A stretch of DNA of 28,538 nt, taken from assembly GCA_017475185.1 (NCBI GenBank), contig JAFVGB010000033.1, forward strand, positions 1 through 28,538, given 5' to 3'. Under the pieces are notes generated by a model. That model saw only the letters and a list, made by a program, of their open reading frames with translations, was not told the origin of the DNA and searched no databases. This document shows positions 6,705-16,395 of the stretch, piece by piece (within the stretch, counting starts at the first letter, position 1; each line of letters opens with the position of its first letter). A program made the translations under genes and the position numbers. Origin of the DNA: Clostridia bacterium (GTDB lineage Bacteria; Bacillota_A; Clostridia; TANB77; CAG-508).

Positions 6705-9700
6705 TTATCTCTTAACTTCCTCCATAACGAAAGCCTCAATAATATCATCTTCCTTAATATCATTATAATCCTCAATTTGAACACCACATTCAAATCCTTT
6801 AGTAACCTCTTTAACATCATCTTTAAAACGTTTCAAAGATGCAAGTTTACCTTCATGAATTACAACGCTATCACGAATAACCCTAACACCAGCATTTCTC
6901 TCAATTCTACCATCTAATACAAAGCATCCTGCAATTGTACCAACACTAGAAACTTTAAATGTTTGTCTAACTTGAGCATTACCAATAATTTTTTCTTCAT
7001 ATACTGGATCAAGCATACCTTTCATAGCAGCTTCAACATCTTCAATCGCTTGATAAATAATAGAATATAATTTAATTTCTACACCTTCTCTATCAGCCAA
7101 TTCTTTTGCAGTTCCAACTGGTCTTACATTAAATCCTATTATAATTGCACCTGCAGCTTTTGCAAGTTGAACATCTGATTCATTAATAGCACCTGGAACA
7201 GAGTGTATAACTTTGACCTTGACTTCATCATTAGATAATTTTTCAAGAGATTGTTTAACCGCTTCTGCAGAACCTTGAACATCAGCTTTAACAATTAAAT
7301 TCAATTGTTTCAACTCATCACTAGCCATTTTTTCGAATAAATTACTCAAAGTTACTGTACTTGATTTCAACATTTTTTCTCTTTCTTGAGCACGTCTCTT
7401 CTCAATTAAGTGTTTAGCCATTTTTTCGTTTTTAACTTCATAGAATGTATCTCCAGCTTCTGGTACTTCTGTTAATCCCATAATTTCAACAGGAGTTGAA
7501 GGACCAGCTTCTCTTACATTTTGACCTTTATCATTTTTCATTGCTCTAATTCTACCAATTGATGTACCAACAACAACTGTATCACCTACATCTAATGTAC
7601 CTCTTTGAACTAGTACAGATGCAATTGGACCTTTAGCTTTATCCAAACGAGCTTCAATTACAACACCTTTAGATTGTTTCTTTGGATTTGCTTTTAATTC
7701 TTGCATATCAGCAACTAATAAAACCATTTCTAATAAAGTGTCAAGATTTGTATGATTTTTTGCAGAAATTGGAACAAATATTGTATCTCCACCCCATTCT
7801 TCTGAAACTAATTCATATTGCATTAATTCTTGTTTTACTTTATCAACATTAGCTTCTGGTAAATCTATTTTGTTTACTGCTACTATAATTGGAATATTTG
7901 CTGCTTTAGCATGATTAATAGCTTCAACTGTTTGAGGCATTACACCATCATTTGCTGCAACTACCAATATTGCAATATCAGTAATTTGAGCACCTCTGGC
8001 TCTCATGCTTGTGAAAGCTTCATGTCCTGGTGTATCTAAGAAAGTAATTTCTCTGCCATTTACATTAACTTTATATGCACCAATATGTTGTGTAATTCCT
8101 CCAGCTTCACCTTCAATAACATTTGTGCTTCTAATAGCATCTAGTAAAGATGTTTTACCATGATCAACGTGTCCCATAACTACAACAACAGGTGGTCTTG
8201 CTTCTAATTCTTCTTCACTATCTTCAGATTCATCAAATAAAATATCTTCTTCATTTACAACTTCTTTTTTATTAGCTGTAACTCCAAATTCTGATGCAAT
8301 TAAATATGCTGTATCAAAATCAACTTCATTATTAATTGTAGCCATAATTCCTAAACCAAATAATTTTTTAATAACTTCACTACTTGTTTTCTTTAATTCA
8401 GCTGACAAGTCTTTAACAGTAATTCTTTCTGGAATACTGATTTCTTTTAATTCAAATATTTTTTGTTTAGATTCTCCAGCTTCAGATTTGTTAGTTTTCT
8501 TTTTATTCTTTTTAATTCTTCCACTAGACATATCATAGTAATCAAGCATTCCACCATCTTGATCATCAAACATATTTGATAATCCGCTTTCTCTTTTTAG
8601 TCCTTTTAATTTTCCACCATCAAAATCTTCGAATCTACCATTTTTCTTTGTTTTTGTAGTTTTCTTATTACCTTTGTTTTCTTCAAATTTAATTTGTTTA
8701 GCCTTGTCAATTGATCTGCTATTATAATCTCTTTGAGATTCTTTTTCTACAATTTCAGTTGACATGATATCTTTTATGTTTTTATCAATTCCTTTATCAT
8801 CAAGTGGTCTTTTTCCATTTCTATTGAAATCATTTCTATTGTTATCTCCTCTGTTGTTAAAACCATTTCTTTGAAATTTGCCATTTTGATTTCTATTAAA
8901 TCCATTTTCGCCATTATTTCTTCTATCTTGATTATTATAACCATTATTATTATAATTATTTCTATTGTTATAATTATTATTTCTATCATTTTGGAATCTA
9001 TTATTTCTGTTTCCATCTTGATTAAATCTATTTCTATCACCTGAAGCATTTCTATCATTATAGTTATTTCTATTTTGGTTATAATTATCATTTCTTTTGT
9101 ATCCATTATTATTTACAAATTCTTTTCTTACTGCCTGTTCCATATTTTTACTTTCAGTTAAATCTGGTTTCTCCTTTTTTTCAATATTATTTACACTTGA
9201 TATATTATTTTTTTCTACATTATTTTCAGTTTTGTTTTCTATGTTTTTTTCGTTATTCTTTGTAGAATCTTCAACTTTATCTTTGCCAATATTTAAATTA
9301 ACTTCATTATTATGTGAAATGTTTTCCGCTTTATTACCAACATCTACTTTTGGCTTTTCTTCTGCTTTTGCACTTGAAACAACCTTTTCTTGTTCTTTTT
9401 TATTTTCTTTCTTATTATCTTTAATTCCAAACAACTCACTAAAAGTCATTGGTTTAGTGGTTTTATTTCTATACACAATGTTATAATCTTGATTTTTCTT
9501 TCTCTCAACAAAACCAACATCACTTCTATTATTTTTAGGTTTTTCTTCTACTTTTTTTGGTTCATCATTAATGATAACTTCTCTTCTTATTATAACTGGA
9601 GTTTCAGTCTTTTTATCATCTTTTAATTTTTTTTCTTTTTCATTTTTAGATGATTTTTCTTCTTTACCTTCACTCTTTTTATTTGAATTTTCCTTAACAT

Positions 9701-9875
9701 TCACCTTTTTATCAGATTTACCATTAAAACTATCTTTAATTGATTTAGCTTGATCTTCATCAATAGAACTTAAATGACTAGAAACCTCTATACCTAAGCT
9801 ATTTGCTTTCTCTATTATTTGTTTACTGGTTAAGCCTAATTCTTTTGCTATTTCATGTATTTTTATCTTACCCAA
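6705..9875 (-). CDS. infB: Translation initiation factor IF-2 with a long Asn/Arg-rich N-terminal region
   Basis: IF-2 is the GTPase that delivers fMet-tRNA to the 30S subunit and promotes 50S joining. The 1056-residue chain starts (TTG)[14 protein letters not shown], a classic IF2 N-domain, with GGGGGTGA five bases upstream; in-frame GTGs at 9890 and 9884 overlap that site. Residues ~50-480 are disordered: first Lys/Glu-rich, then a markedly Asn/Arg-rich stretch (about 255-365, DNA 8780-9110), then a Lys-rich one. A second IF2_N helical domain (about 490-545) precedes the G domain, with G1 GHVDHGKTS (about 567-575), a G3 DTPGHE and G4 NKID. Domains II and III and the C-terminal fMet-tRNA-binding domain follow to ...FVMEEVKR. 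Most bacterial IF2s are 700-900 residues; the surplus is in the linker. ylxQ is missing upstream. Confidence 0.95.
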   Translation of the reverse strand: MGKIKIHEIAKELGLTSKQIIEKANSLGIEVSSHLSSIDEDQAKSIKDSFNGKSDKKVNVKENSNKKSEGKEEKSSKNEKEKKLKDDKKTETPVIIRREVIINDEPKKVEEKPKNNRSDVGFVERKKNQDYNIVYRNKTTKPMTFSELFGIKDNKKENKKEQEKVVSSAKAEEKPKVDVGNKAENISHNNEVNLNIGKDKVEDSTKNNEKNIENKTENNVEKNNISSVNNIEKKEKPDLTESKNMEQAVRKEFVNNNGYKRNDNYNQNRNNYNDRNASGDRNRFNQDGNRNNRFQNDRNNNYNNRNNYNNNGYNNQDRRNNGENGFNRNQNGKFQRNGFNNRGDNNRNDFNRNGKRPLDDKGIDKNIKDIMSTEIVEKESQRDYNSRSIDKAKQIKFEENKGNKKTTKTKKNGRFEDFDGGKLKGLKRESGLSNMFDDQDGGMLDYYDMSSGRIKKNKKKTNKSEAGESKQKIFELKEISIPERITVKDLSAELKKTSSEVIKKLFGLGIMATINNEVDFDTAYLIASEFGVTANKKEVVNEEDILFDESEDSEEELEARPPVVVVMGHVDHGKTSLLDAIRSTNVIEGEAGGITQHIGAYKVNVNGREITFLDTPGHEAFTSMRARGAQITDIAILVVAANDGVMPQTVEAINHAKAANIPIIVAVNKIDLPEANVDKVKQELMQYELVSEEWGGDTIFVPISAKNHTNLDTLLEMVLLVADMQELKANPKKQSKGVVIEARLDKAKGPIASVLVQRGTLDVGDTVVVGTSIGRIRAMKNDKGQNVREAGPSTPVEIMGLTEVPEAGDTFYEVKNEKMAKHLIEKRRAQEREKMLKSSTVTLSNLFEKMASDELKQLNLIVKADVQGSAEAVKQSLEKLSNDEVKVKVIHSVPGAINESDVQLAKAAGAIIIGFNVRPVGTAKELADREGVEIKLYSIIYQAIEDVEAAMKGMLDPVYEEKIIGNAQVRQTFKVSSVGTIAGCFVLDGRIERNAGVRVIRDSVVIHEGKLASLKRFKDDVKEVTKGFECGVQIEDYNDIKEDDIIEAFVMEEVKR

Positions 9876-9918
9876 TAAATTCACCCCCACTTATATTTTT
9901 AAAATCCTTTTTGAAAAA

Positions 9919-10179
9919 CTATTTACCACCAATTACACTTCTTAAATTTTCATAAACAATTTCATCAATTTTCATTTCAAAACTTTTTTCTATTCTTTTG
10001 TTTTTTATTGCTTTTTCTAGACATTCAATACTATCGCAAATATAAGCCCCTCTTCCATTTGCTTTTCCTGTTTTATCTATACTTATATTATTTTGTTTAT
10101 CTTTAACTATACGAATTAACTCATTTTTATCTTTTTTTGAATTACATCCTATACATGTTCTTTGTGGTATACTTTTCAA
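9919..10179 (-). CDS. ylxR: YlxR/RnpM family RNA-binding protein
   Basis: A small basic protein of 86 residues. YlxR (RnpM) binds RNA and has been described as a modulator of RNase P in Bacillus subtilis; it is encoded between nusA and infB across Firmicutes. The family signature is clear: IPQRTCIGCNSKKDK at the N-terminus and GRGAYICDSIECLEKAIKNKRI in the middle. Two Cys pairs could suggest a metal site but the family usually works without one. I take the TTG at 10179, preceded by AAGGAAGTGA; a GTG at 10188 is in frame but overlaps that site. It follows the nusA stop by 19 bases and precedes infB by 43 bases. The companion ylxQ gene is not there. Confidence 0.92.
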   Translation of the reverse strand: MKSIPQRTCIGCNSKKDKNELIRIVKDKQNNISIDKTGKANGRGAYICDSIECLEKAIKNKRIEKSFEMKIDEIVYENLRSVIGGK

Positions 10180-10198
10180 AATATTCACTTCCTTTTAT

Positions 10199-11359
10199 TT
10201 ATTCTTCTGAAGTCTCAACTACTTCATTGTTTCCGTCATTTTCTTCTGATTCGTCAGCATTTTGAGCTTCTGCTAAAATTTGTCTAAATTGAGATTCACT
10301 CTTAATATCTATTTTCCAATTTGTTAATTTTGCTGCCAATCTTGCATTTTGCCCTGATTTTCCAATTGCTAATGATAATTGATCATCTGGTACAATAACT
10401 TGAGCAAACTTTTCTTCTTCTTTAATATCAACAGCTAGAACTTGAGCTGGTAATAATGCAGCTGATATAAATATTGCTGGATCTTCACTCCATTCAATTA
10501 CGTCTATTTTTTCTCCACCTAATTCATTTATAATGTTTTGAATACGAATTCCTTTTTGTCCAACACAAGAACCTACTGGGTCAATATTTTCATTTGGAGA
10601 ATAAACAGCTACCTTACTTCTACTTCCTGCATCTCTTGATACACTTTTAATTTCAATAACACCTTCATAGATTTCTGGTATTTCTAATTCAAATAATTTT
10701 CTTACAAAATCAGCAGCTGCTCTTGAAATTATAACTTGTGGTGCACCTTTAGCTCCTTTTTCTACATCTAAAACATATGCTCTAATTTTATCATTTACAT
10801 GATATTTTTCTGTTGGAACTTGTTCTTTTAATGGCATAACACCCTCTAGTCTTCCTAAATCAACTACAACAATTCCACCATCAGCTTTTTGAATTAATCC
10901 AGAAACTATTTCTCCTTTTCTATCACTAAATTCATTGAATAAATATTCTCTTGATGCCTCTCTTATTTTTTGAATAATAACTTGTTTTGCTGTTCCTGCA
11001 GCAATTCTTCCAAAATTCTTTGGCATAATTTCAATTTGTGCTGTATCTCCTACACCTAATGATTTATTAATTTTTTTTGCATCTTCCAAAGAAATTTGAA
11101 CATTTCCATCTTCAACTTCTTCTACAACTTCTTTTTCAACAAATACATGATAATCTCCAGTTTCTTTATCAACAACAACTTTTGCATTATCAGCTGTTGA
11201 ATCAAAGTCTCTTTTGTATGCTGTAACTAATGCTGTTTCAATTGCCTCCATTAAACTTCCTGGTTCCATACCATTTTCTTTTTCTAATTCTTCCATTGCA
11301 AGCAACATTTCCTTACTATCTATTGCTTTACTTGGTTTTGCTTTTGCTCCTTTTTTCAT
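10199..11359 (-). CDS. nusA: Transcription termination/antitermination factor NusA
   Basis: NusA binds RNA polymerase and nascent RNA and modulates pausing, intrinsic termination and antitermination. The 386-residue protein has an N-terminal polymerase-binding domain (about 15-130), an S1 domain (GEIVSGLIQKADGGIVVVDLG, about 140-200) and two KH domains with SCVGQKGIRIQ and AIGKSGQNARLAA motifs. It ends in a short acidic tail without the AR repeats of enteric NusA, as usual for Firmicutes. The ATG at 11359 is preceded by the perfect AAAGGAGGAA site; an ATG at 11389 lies upstream in frame but overlaps the rimP side. It is 44 bases after rimP and 19 before ylxR, in the standard operon order. Confidence 0.95.
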   Translation of the reverse strand: MKKGAKAKPSKAIDSKEMLLAMEELEKENGMEPGSLMEAIETALVTAYKRDFDSTADNAKVVVDKETGDYHVFVEKEVVEEVEDGNVQISLEDAKKINKSLGVGDTAQIEIMPKNFGRIAAGTAKQVIIQKIREASREYLFNEFSDRKGEIVSGLIQKADGGIVVVDLGRLEGVMPLKEQVPTEKYHVNDKIRAYVLDVEKGAKGAPQVIISRAAADFVRKLFELEIPEIYEGVIEIKSVSRDAGSRSKVAVYSPNENIDPVGSCVGQKGIRIQNIINELGGEKIDVIEWSEDPAIFISAALLPAQVLAVDIKEEEKFAQVIVPDDQLSLAIGKSGQNARLAAKLTNWKIDIKSESQFRQILAEAQNADESEENDGNNEVVETSEE

Positions 11360-11403
11360 TTTTTTAATTCCTCCTTTTATTTGAAACATTTTAAGATTTA
11401 ATC

Positions 11404-11871
11404 TTAGTCATTATCCCAATCATAATATTTTTTTATTAGTGATATATTTTTTCTTTCTAATTCAATAATATCTCCATTTACTTCTACATAAATTATTTCA
11501 TCATCATATTTTTTTAGAATTCCAATAAATTCTTTACAGTTATTTATTGGCTTAAATAATTTAATATTTATATACTCTCCAATATTTTCTTGTAAATGTT
11601 TGTCTTTTCTTATAATTTTTTCAACTCCTGTTGAAGATACCTCTAAAAAATATTGTTCTTTAATATAATCAGCTGTATCCAACATTTCTTCTATTTCATT
11701 ATTTACTTTTTCACAATCTTCTAAACTAATCTGTCCATTTGGATTTTCTATAAATATTCGTAAAAAGTAATCTTTTCCTTCTTTTGCATATTGAACATCA
11801 TACAATTGATACCCTAAAGCTTCAATTGACTTTTCAACAAGAGTTTCCACTCTTTCTTCAATACTTGCCAA
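11404..11871 (-). CDS. rimP: Ribosome maturation factor RimP
   Basis: RimP helps assemble the 30S subunit, mainly the S12/central-domain step. The 155-residue protein starts (TTG)ASIEERVETLVEKSIEALGYQLYDVQYAKEG and carries the RimP blocks LRIFIENPNGQISLEDCEKVNNEI and YFLEVSSTGVEKIIRKDKHLQ, then a C-terminal SH3-like beta domain ending KKYYDWDND. The TTG at 11871 has GGGGGA about nine bases upstream and gives the family length. It is the first gene of the operon; its promoter (11951-11979) and a leader hairpin (11901-11923) lie upstream, and mutS2 is divergent. Confidence 0.93.
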   Translation of the reverse strand: MASIEERVETLVEKSIEALGYQLYDVQYAKEGKDYFLRIFIENPNGQISLEDCEKVNNEIEEMLDTADYIKEQYFLEVSSTGVEKIIRKDKHLQENIGEYINIKLFKPINNCKEFIGILKKYDDEIIYVEVNGDIIELERKNISLIKKYYDWDND

Positions 11872-11900
11872 GATATATTTCCCCCTTTATTTACAATTAA

Positions 11901-11923
11901 AGAGTGGGATTTGTTCCCACTCT
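11901..11923 (-). promoter_or_regulatory. Perfect hairpin in the rimP-operon leader
   Basis: AGAGTGGGA and TCCCACTCT form a perfect nine-base stem with loop TTTGT, about 20-45 bases after the predicted transcription start and about 30 bases before the rimP start. On the minus strand only a weak U-run (TTTAATTG) follows, so a terminator/attenuator role is possible but not strong. It could also affect leader stability or initiation. Confidence 0.5.
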
Positions 11924-11950
11924 CCTGTGTCATATTTATTTTGCTATTTA

Positions 11951-11979
11951 ATTATATACCTAATTGGTAGATTTTTCAA
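11951..11979 (-). promoter_or_regulatory. Sigma-A promoter of the rimP-truB operon
   Basis: TTGAAA (11974-11979) and TATAAT (11951-11956) on the minus strand are separated by exactly 17 bases. It is 80 bases upstream of the rimP start and is divergent from the mutS2 promoter. Confidence 0.85.
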
Positions 11980-12032
11980 GTGTTTTTTTAATTTTTTTAT
12001 ATTATTTTTAATAGACTATTGTTCTTATTTAA

Positions 12033-12061
12033 TTGCTATTCCCTATTTTCTATGCTATAAT
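12033..12061 (+). promoter_or_regulatory. Sigma-A promoter of mutS2
   Basis: TTGCTA (12033-12038) and TATAAT (12056-12061) are separated by 17 bases, 30 bases ahead of the mutS2 start; AAAGGAG lies in between. It is divergent from the rimP promoter, with about 50 bases between the two -35 boxes. Confidence 0.85.
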
Positions 12062-12091
12062 ATATACAATTTATAAAAGGAGAAATATATT

Positions 12092-14455
12092 ATGAATTCA
12101 AACCTAACTAAATTAGAGTTTAACAAAATATTAGAAAATTTATCATTATATTGCAAAACCTATATTGGAAAAGAATTTTGCATAAATACTCTTCCATCTA
12201 ATAATCCAGACGAAGTAAAGCAGCTTCTTAGTCAAACATCTGATGCTTATTCACTAATATTAAAATATGGAAACATCCCTCTTGATGAAATAGATAATAT
12301 CACACCTTATATCAAGAATCTAGAAAGCTATACAACTTTATCACCAAAAGCTTTGTTAGAAATTGCAAAAATATTAAACATTTCTAATAATTTAAAACAA
12401 TATTATGCTAATTCAGAAGAATCCGAACTTACAACTTTAAAAGAAAAATTTGAATCATTGTATTCTAATCAAGGAATTTATCAAAATATAACCAGAGCAA
12501 TTATAGATGAATATAACATTTCAGACGAAGCATCTAAAACGCTTGGTTCACTAAGGCGTAATCGACGTAAATTAGAAAGTGGAATAAAAGAAAAATTGAA
12601 TTCTTTTATTCACTCATCTAGCTATTCAAAATATATAATGGAACCAATTATTACAATTAGAAATGATAGATATGTTATCCCAGTTAAAATTGAATACAAA
12701 GAAAATATCAATGGTTTAATACATGACATTTCAGCGAGTGGCTCAACTGTTTATATAGAACCCACTTCAGTATTTGATTTAAACAATAAAATCAATAATA
12801 TAAAGTTAGAAGAAAACGTTGAAATTGAAAAAATTTTAGAGCAGCTATCAACATCTTTATATCCTATTGTTGATAATTTAAAAGAAAATATTAAAATTAT
12901 TGGTTATATAGATTTAATTTTTGCAAAAGCAAATTATTCTAGAGCAATTAATGGAATAGAACCTATTATTAATAATGAAAAATTTATAGAATTAAAGCAA
13001 GCAAGGCATCCTTTAATTAATTCAAACTCAGTTGTGCCAATCGATTTAAATTTAGGAAAAACCTTTCAATCATTAATCATAACAGGACCTAATACCGGTG
13101 GTAAAACTGTAACATTAAAAACTGTTGGACTTTTATGTTTAATGGCATGTAGTGGTCTTCATATTCCAGCAAAAGAAAATAGCAGTATTTATGTATTTGA
13201 TAAGATTTTTGCTGATATTGGTGATGAACAAAGTATTCAAGAATCTTTAAGTACTTTTTCGTCACACATGAAAAATATTATAAATATTCTATCTAATGCA
13301 ACAGAAAATAGCCTTATTTTAATTGATGAATTAGGTTCTGGAACAGACCCTATACAAGGAGCTAATCTTGCAATAAGTATTTTAGAAAATTTATATAATA
13401 AAGGTGCTTTAACTCTTTCAACAACTCATTATCCAGAATTAAAGCATTATGCATTAGTTTCTGAAGGATTTGAAAATGCCAGTTCTGAATTTGATATTGA
13501 AAACCTACGCCCTACTTATAAAATATTAATTGGTGTTCCTGGAAAAAGTAATGCATTTGCAATAAGTAAAAAACTAGGATTGCCACAAGAAATTTTACAA
13601 AGAGCTGAAAGTCTTTTAAGCGAGGACAATATAAGTATTGAAGAATTAATTAAAAACATATATGATGATAAACTTTTGATAGAAAAAGAAAAAGAAAAGA
13701 TTTTAAAAAATTCAAATCAAATTGAATTACTAAGAAAGCAACTCGAAAATAATGTTTCAGATGTAGATTCTAAAGAAAAAGAAATCATTAATAAAGCAAA
13801 AAATGAAGCTAAAAACATTTTACTTTCAGCAAAAGAAGAAGCAAATAGCATTATTAAAGAATTAAATGAATTATATGATTCTGCAGACAAAAAGGCTCTT
13901 CAAAAAGCCAATAAACTCAGAGAAAATCTTAATTCTAATATAAAAAATAATTTAATTAATCATGCTTTAAATGATAACTTTAATGCAAATAACATTGAAA
14001 TAAAGACAGGAATGGAAGTTTTAGTAAAACCATTTAATATGACTGGAATAGTTTTAACACTTCCAAATAAAAACAATGAAGTTATAGTTCAATTTGGAAA
14101 TACAAAAACTAATATAAACATCAATAATTTAGAATTACCTGTTAAATCAAATAAAGCACTTAGTTCAAAAAATAAATATACATCATCTCTTGATATGAAG
14201 TCAAAATCAATTTCTTCTGAAATAAATGTAATTGGTCAAAATGTTGAAGATGCAATATTTATTATAGATAAATATTTAGATGATTGCTATTTATCAAATT
14301 TACCAACAGCAAGAATTGTTCATGGCAAAGGGACAGGTAAATTACGTGAAGGAATACACTCATTTTTGAAAAAGCATCCTCATGTAAAATCTTTTAGACT
14401 TGGAACATTTGGTGAAGGTGAAATGGGAGTAACGATTGTTGAATTTAAAAAATAA
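12092..14455 (+). CDS. mutS2: Endonuclease MutS2 (Smr-domain ATPase)
   Basis: A 787-residue MutS-like ATPase of the MutS2 branch, which lacks the mismatch-recognition domain. Members suppress recombination; in Bacillus the protein (also named RqcU) senses collided ribosomes. The clamp/lever helices occupy ~1-270, then the ATPase with Walker A GPNTGGKTVTLKT (about 332), Walker B LILIDELGSGTDP (about 409) and TTHYPELKHYA. A long charged coiled coil (~520-640) leads to a C-terminal Smr nuclease domain with HGKGTGKLREG (about 743-753). All motifs are intact and the length is normal. The ATG at 12092 is ten bases after AGGAG. It is monocistronic, with its own promoter and a terminator shared with the convergent asnB. 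Confidence 0.96.
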   Translation: MNSNLTKLEFNKILENLSLYCKTYIGKEFCINTLPSNNPDEVKQLLSQTSDAYSLILKYGNIPLDEIDNITPYIKNLESYTTLSPKALLEIAKILNISNNLKQYYANSEESELTTLKEKFESLYSNQGIYQNITRAIIDEYNISDEASKTLGSLRRNRRKLESGIKEKLNSFIHSSSYSKYIMEPIITIRNDRYVIPVKIEYKENINGLIHDISASGSTVYIEPTSVFDLNNKINNIKLEENVEIEKILEQLSTSLYPIVDNLKENIKIIGYIDLIFAKANYSRAINGIEPIINNEKFIELKQARHPLINSNSVVPIDLNLGKTFQSLIITGPNTGGKTVTLKTVGLLCLMACSGLHIPAKENSSIYVFDKIFADIGDEQSIQESLSTFSSHMKNIINILSNATENSLILIDELGSGTDPIQGANLAISILENLYNKGALTLSTTHYPELKHYALVSEGFENASSEFDIENLRPTYKILIGVPGKSNAFAISKKLGLPQEILQRAESLLSEDNISIEELIKNIYDDKLLIEKEKEKILKNSNQIELLRKQLENNVSDVDSKEKEIINKAKNEAKNILLSAKEEANSIIKELNELYDSADKKALQKANKLRENLNSNIKNNLINHALNDNFNANNIEIKTGMEVLVKPFNMTGIVLTLPNKNNEVIVQFGNTKTNININNLELPVKSNKALSSKNKYTSSLDMKSKSISSEINVIGQNVEDAIFIIDKYLDDCYLSNLPTARIVHGKGTGKLREGIHSFLKKHPHVKSFRLGTFGEGEMGVTIVEFKK

Positions 14456-14467
14456 AATTTAAAATAA

Positions 14468-14520
14468 AAAATAGCCCTAAAATCTGTAAGTTTAACACTT
14501 AGATTTTAAGGTTATTTTTT
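14468..14520. terminator. Bidirectional terminator between mutS2 and asnB
   Basis: AAAATAGCCCTAAAATCT and AGATTTTAAGGTTATTTT pair almost completely around a 15-base loop, with A-rich and T-rich runs on the two sides. It can end both the plus-strand mutS2 transcript and the minus-strand asnB operon, whose stop is at 14526. Confidence 0.8.
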
Positions 14521-14525
14521 TATTA

Positions 14526-16379
14526 CTATAAACTTAAAGCTTTTGCTCCATCAACAAAATAAACCTTGTACCAAACCAAGAAAATGTATATATTATATAA
14601 TTTTCTTCCATGATTTTCTACTCCTGCATAATGGTCATCAAGCATTTTATTTATTTTATCTTTATCAAAGAATTCACTTACCCAATCTTGCATAAATAAA
14701 TCTTTTACTCTGCTAAAATATTTTTCTTCTTTAATCCACATAAAGAATGGAACTGGAAATCCTAATTTTCTTCTCTTTGCCCATTCTTCAGGAATTACTT
14801 CAGCTGCAACATCTCTGAAAACTTTCTTAGTTTCACCATCTTTAATTAAATATTTACTTGGAATTTTTCTTGCAACATTCCAAACTTCTTTATCCAAAAA
14901 AGGAACACGAAGTTCAACAGAATTTGCCATACTCATTTTATCAGCCTTTAAAAGCATATCTTTTGCAAGCCAGAAATGCATATTAATATACATCATTTGA
15001 GTAATTTCATCCATACCTTTTACATCATCATAATATGGCTTGATTATATCAGCAAATTTAATTCCATTACCTTTTAATTCATCACATAAAATGTCTTCTG
15101 TTTCATTATCATCCATAATAAATGCATTTCCAATGAATCTTTCTGATAAAGGTCTATCATATTGGCAAATAATTCTTTTACCTTTGAATTTCTTTTTATC
15201 TCTAACTTTATTAGCTAAACATTTTCTAAATGCTAATGGAAGTTTGCAATATGCCTTAATCCATTTGCTAACATTTAGTTCATTGTATCCTCCATACATT
15301 TCATCTGCACCTTCACCTGAAAGTACAACTTTTACCTTTTCTCTAGCTAATTTTGATAAGAAGAACAGTGGAACAGTTGATAAATTTGCATGTGGTTCAT
15401 CTGTATGATATTGAACTACTGGTAAAGCATTAAAGAAATCATCACCTGTTAAAACTCTGTTGTAATTATTTGTGTTAAATATTTTTGATAAATCTTTTGC
15501 AAACCCAGATTCATCAAAACCTGTCCTGTCAAATCCAACTGTAAATGTTTTATCAGGTTTAGCCATACTTACAATATAAGATGAATCAACCCCGCCTGAT
15601 AAATATGAACCTACTTCAACATCACTTATTTGATGGCATTTTACAGAATCTTCTAATGATTCTTTTACTTGTTTTTTATAGCTTTCATAAGTATCATTTT
15701 GTTTCATATATTCAGCTTTGAAATATTGTTTAATTTCTATTTTTCCATCCTTAAATTTAAAGTAATTACCTGGCTTTAATCTATATGTATTTTTGAAAAA
15801 TGTTTCATCTAAAACAGAATATTGAAATGTTAAAAATGGTTTTAAAGCTTTTTTATTAACTTCTTTTACAAAATTTGGATGATCTAGAAAGCTTTTTATT
15901 TCTGATCCAAAAATAAAAGTTTGTCCATCATCATAGTAATAAAAAGGTTTAATTCCAAAATAGTCTCTAACACCTATTAATTCTTTATTTTTTATATCAT
16001 AAATTACAAATCCAAACATTCCTCTTAATTTATTAAATAGTTCTTCTTTATATTCTTCATATCCATGAACTAATACTTCTGTATCTGAATTTGTTTTAAA
16101 TACATGGCCTTTTTCCTCTAAATCTTTCTTTATATCTTGATAATTATAAATTTCACCATTATACACAACAACTACACTACCATCTTCGTTAAACATTGGT
16201 TGTTGTCCACTGCTTAAATCTATAATTGATAATCTTCTATGTCCTAAAGCAACATCATCATCGACAAAATATCCTTCTTCATCAGGACCTCTGTGTATAA
16301 TTCTATCTGCCATTACTTTTATACTTTTACGTTTTTCATCTTGGTTTAATTTGTCCATAAACCCTACAAATCCACACAT
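14526..16379 (-). CDS. asnB: Asparagine synthase (glutamine-hydrolysing), copy 1
   Basis: A 617-residue class-II glutamine amidotransferase-type asparagine synthetase. It uses ATP, aspartate and glutamine-derived ammonia. Cys2 (MCGFVGF) is the nucleophile that fixes the start at 16379. The glutaminase block has RGPDEEG, HRRLSIIDL and YNGEIYNY (about 30-85). The synthetase half has the PP-loop SGGVDSSY (about 265) and VLSGEGADEMYGGY (about 355), then DKMSMANSVELRVPFLD. The RBS AAGGAG lies between it and the transglutaminase-like gene just upstream, with 16 bases between them. A close paralogue is the first gene of the same operon (18041), separated by the two other genes. The copies appear well over 40% identical by eye, but differ in the PP-loop. 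Asparagine for growth or another amide-forming role is possible. Confidence 0.92.
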   Translation of the reverse strand: MCGFVGFMDKLNQDEKRKSIKVMADRIIHRGPDEEGYFVDDDVALGHRRLSIIDLSSGQQPMFNEDGSVVVVYNGEIYNYQDIKKDLEEKGHVFKTNSDTEVLVHGYEEYKEELFNKLRGMFGFVIYDIKNKELIGVRDYFGIKPFYYYDDGQTFIFGSEIKSFLDHPNFVKEVNKKALKPFLTFQYSVLDETFFKNTYRLKPGNYFKFKDGKIEIKQYFKAEYMKQNDTYESYKKQVKESLEDSVKCHQISDVEVGSYLSGGVDSSYIVSMAKPDKTFTVGFDRTGFDESGFAKDLSKIFNTNNYNRVLTGDDFFNALPVVQYHTDEPHANLSTVPLFFLSKLAREKVKVVLSGEGADEMYGGYNELNVSKWIKAYCKLPLAFRKCLANKVRDKKKFKGKRIICQYDRPLSERFIGNAFIMDDNETEDILCDELKGNGIKFADIIKPYYDDVKGMDEITQMMYINMHFWLAKDMLLKADKMSMANSVELRVPFLDKEVWNVARKIPSKYLIKDGETKKVFRDVAAEVIPEEWAKRRKLGFPVPFFMWIKEEKYFSRVKDLFMQDWVSEFFDKDKINKMLDDHYAGVENHGRKLYNIYIFLVWYKVYFVDGAKALSL

Positions 16380-16395
16380 TTATGTTTGCTCCTTC

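Noticed and set aside
8774..9106. 110-residue Ile/Met-rich frame inside infB
   Set aside because: A frame-shifted shadow of the Asn-rich repeat in infB, with no RBS and extreme composition.
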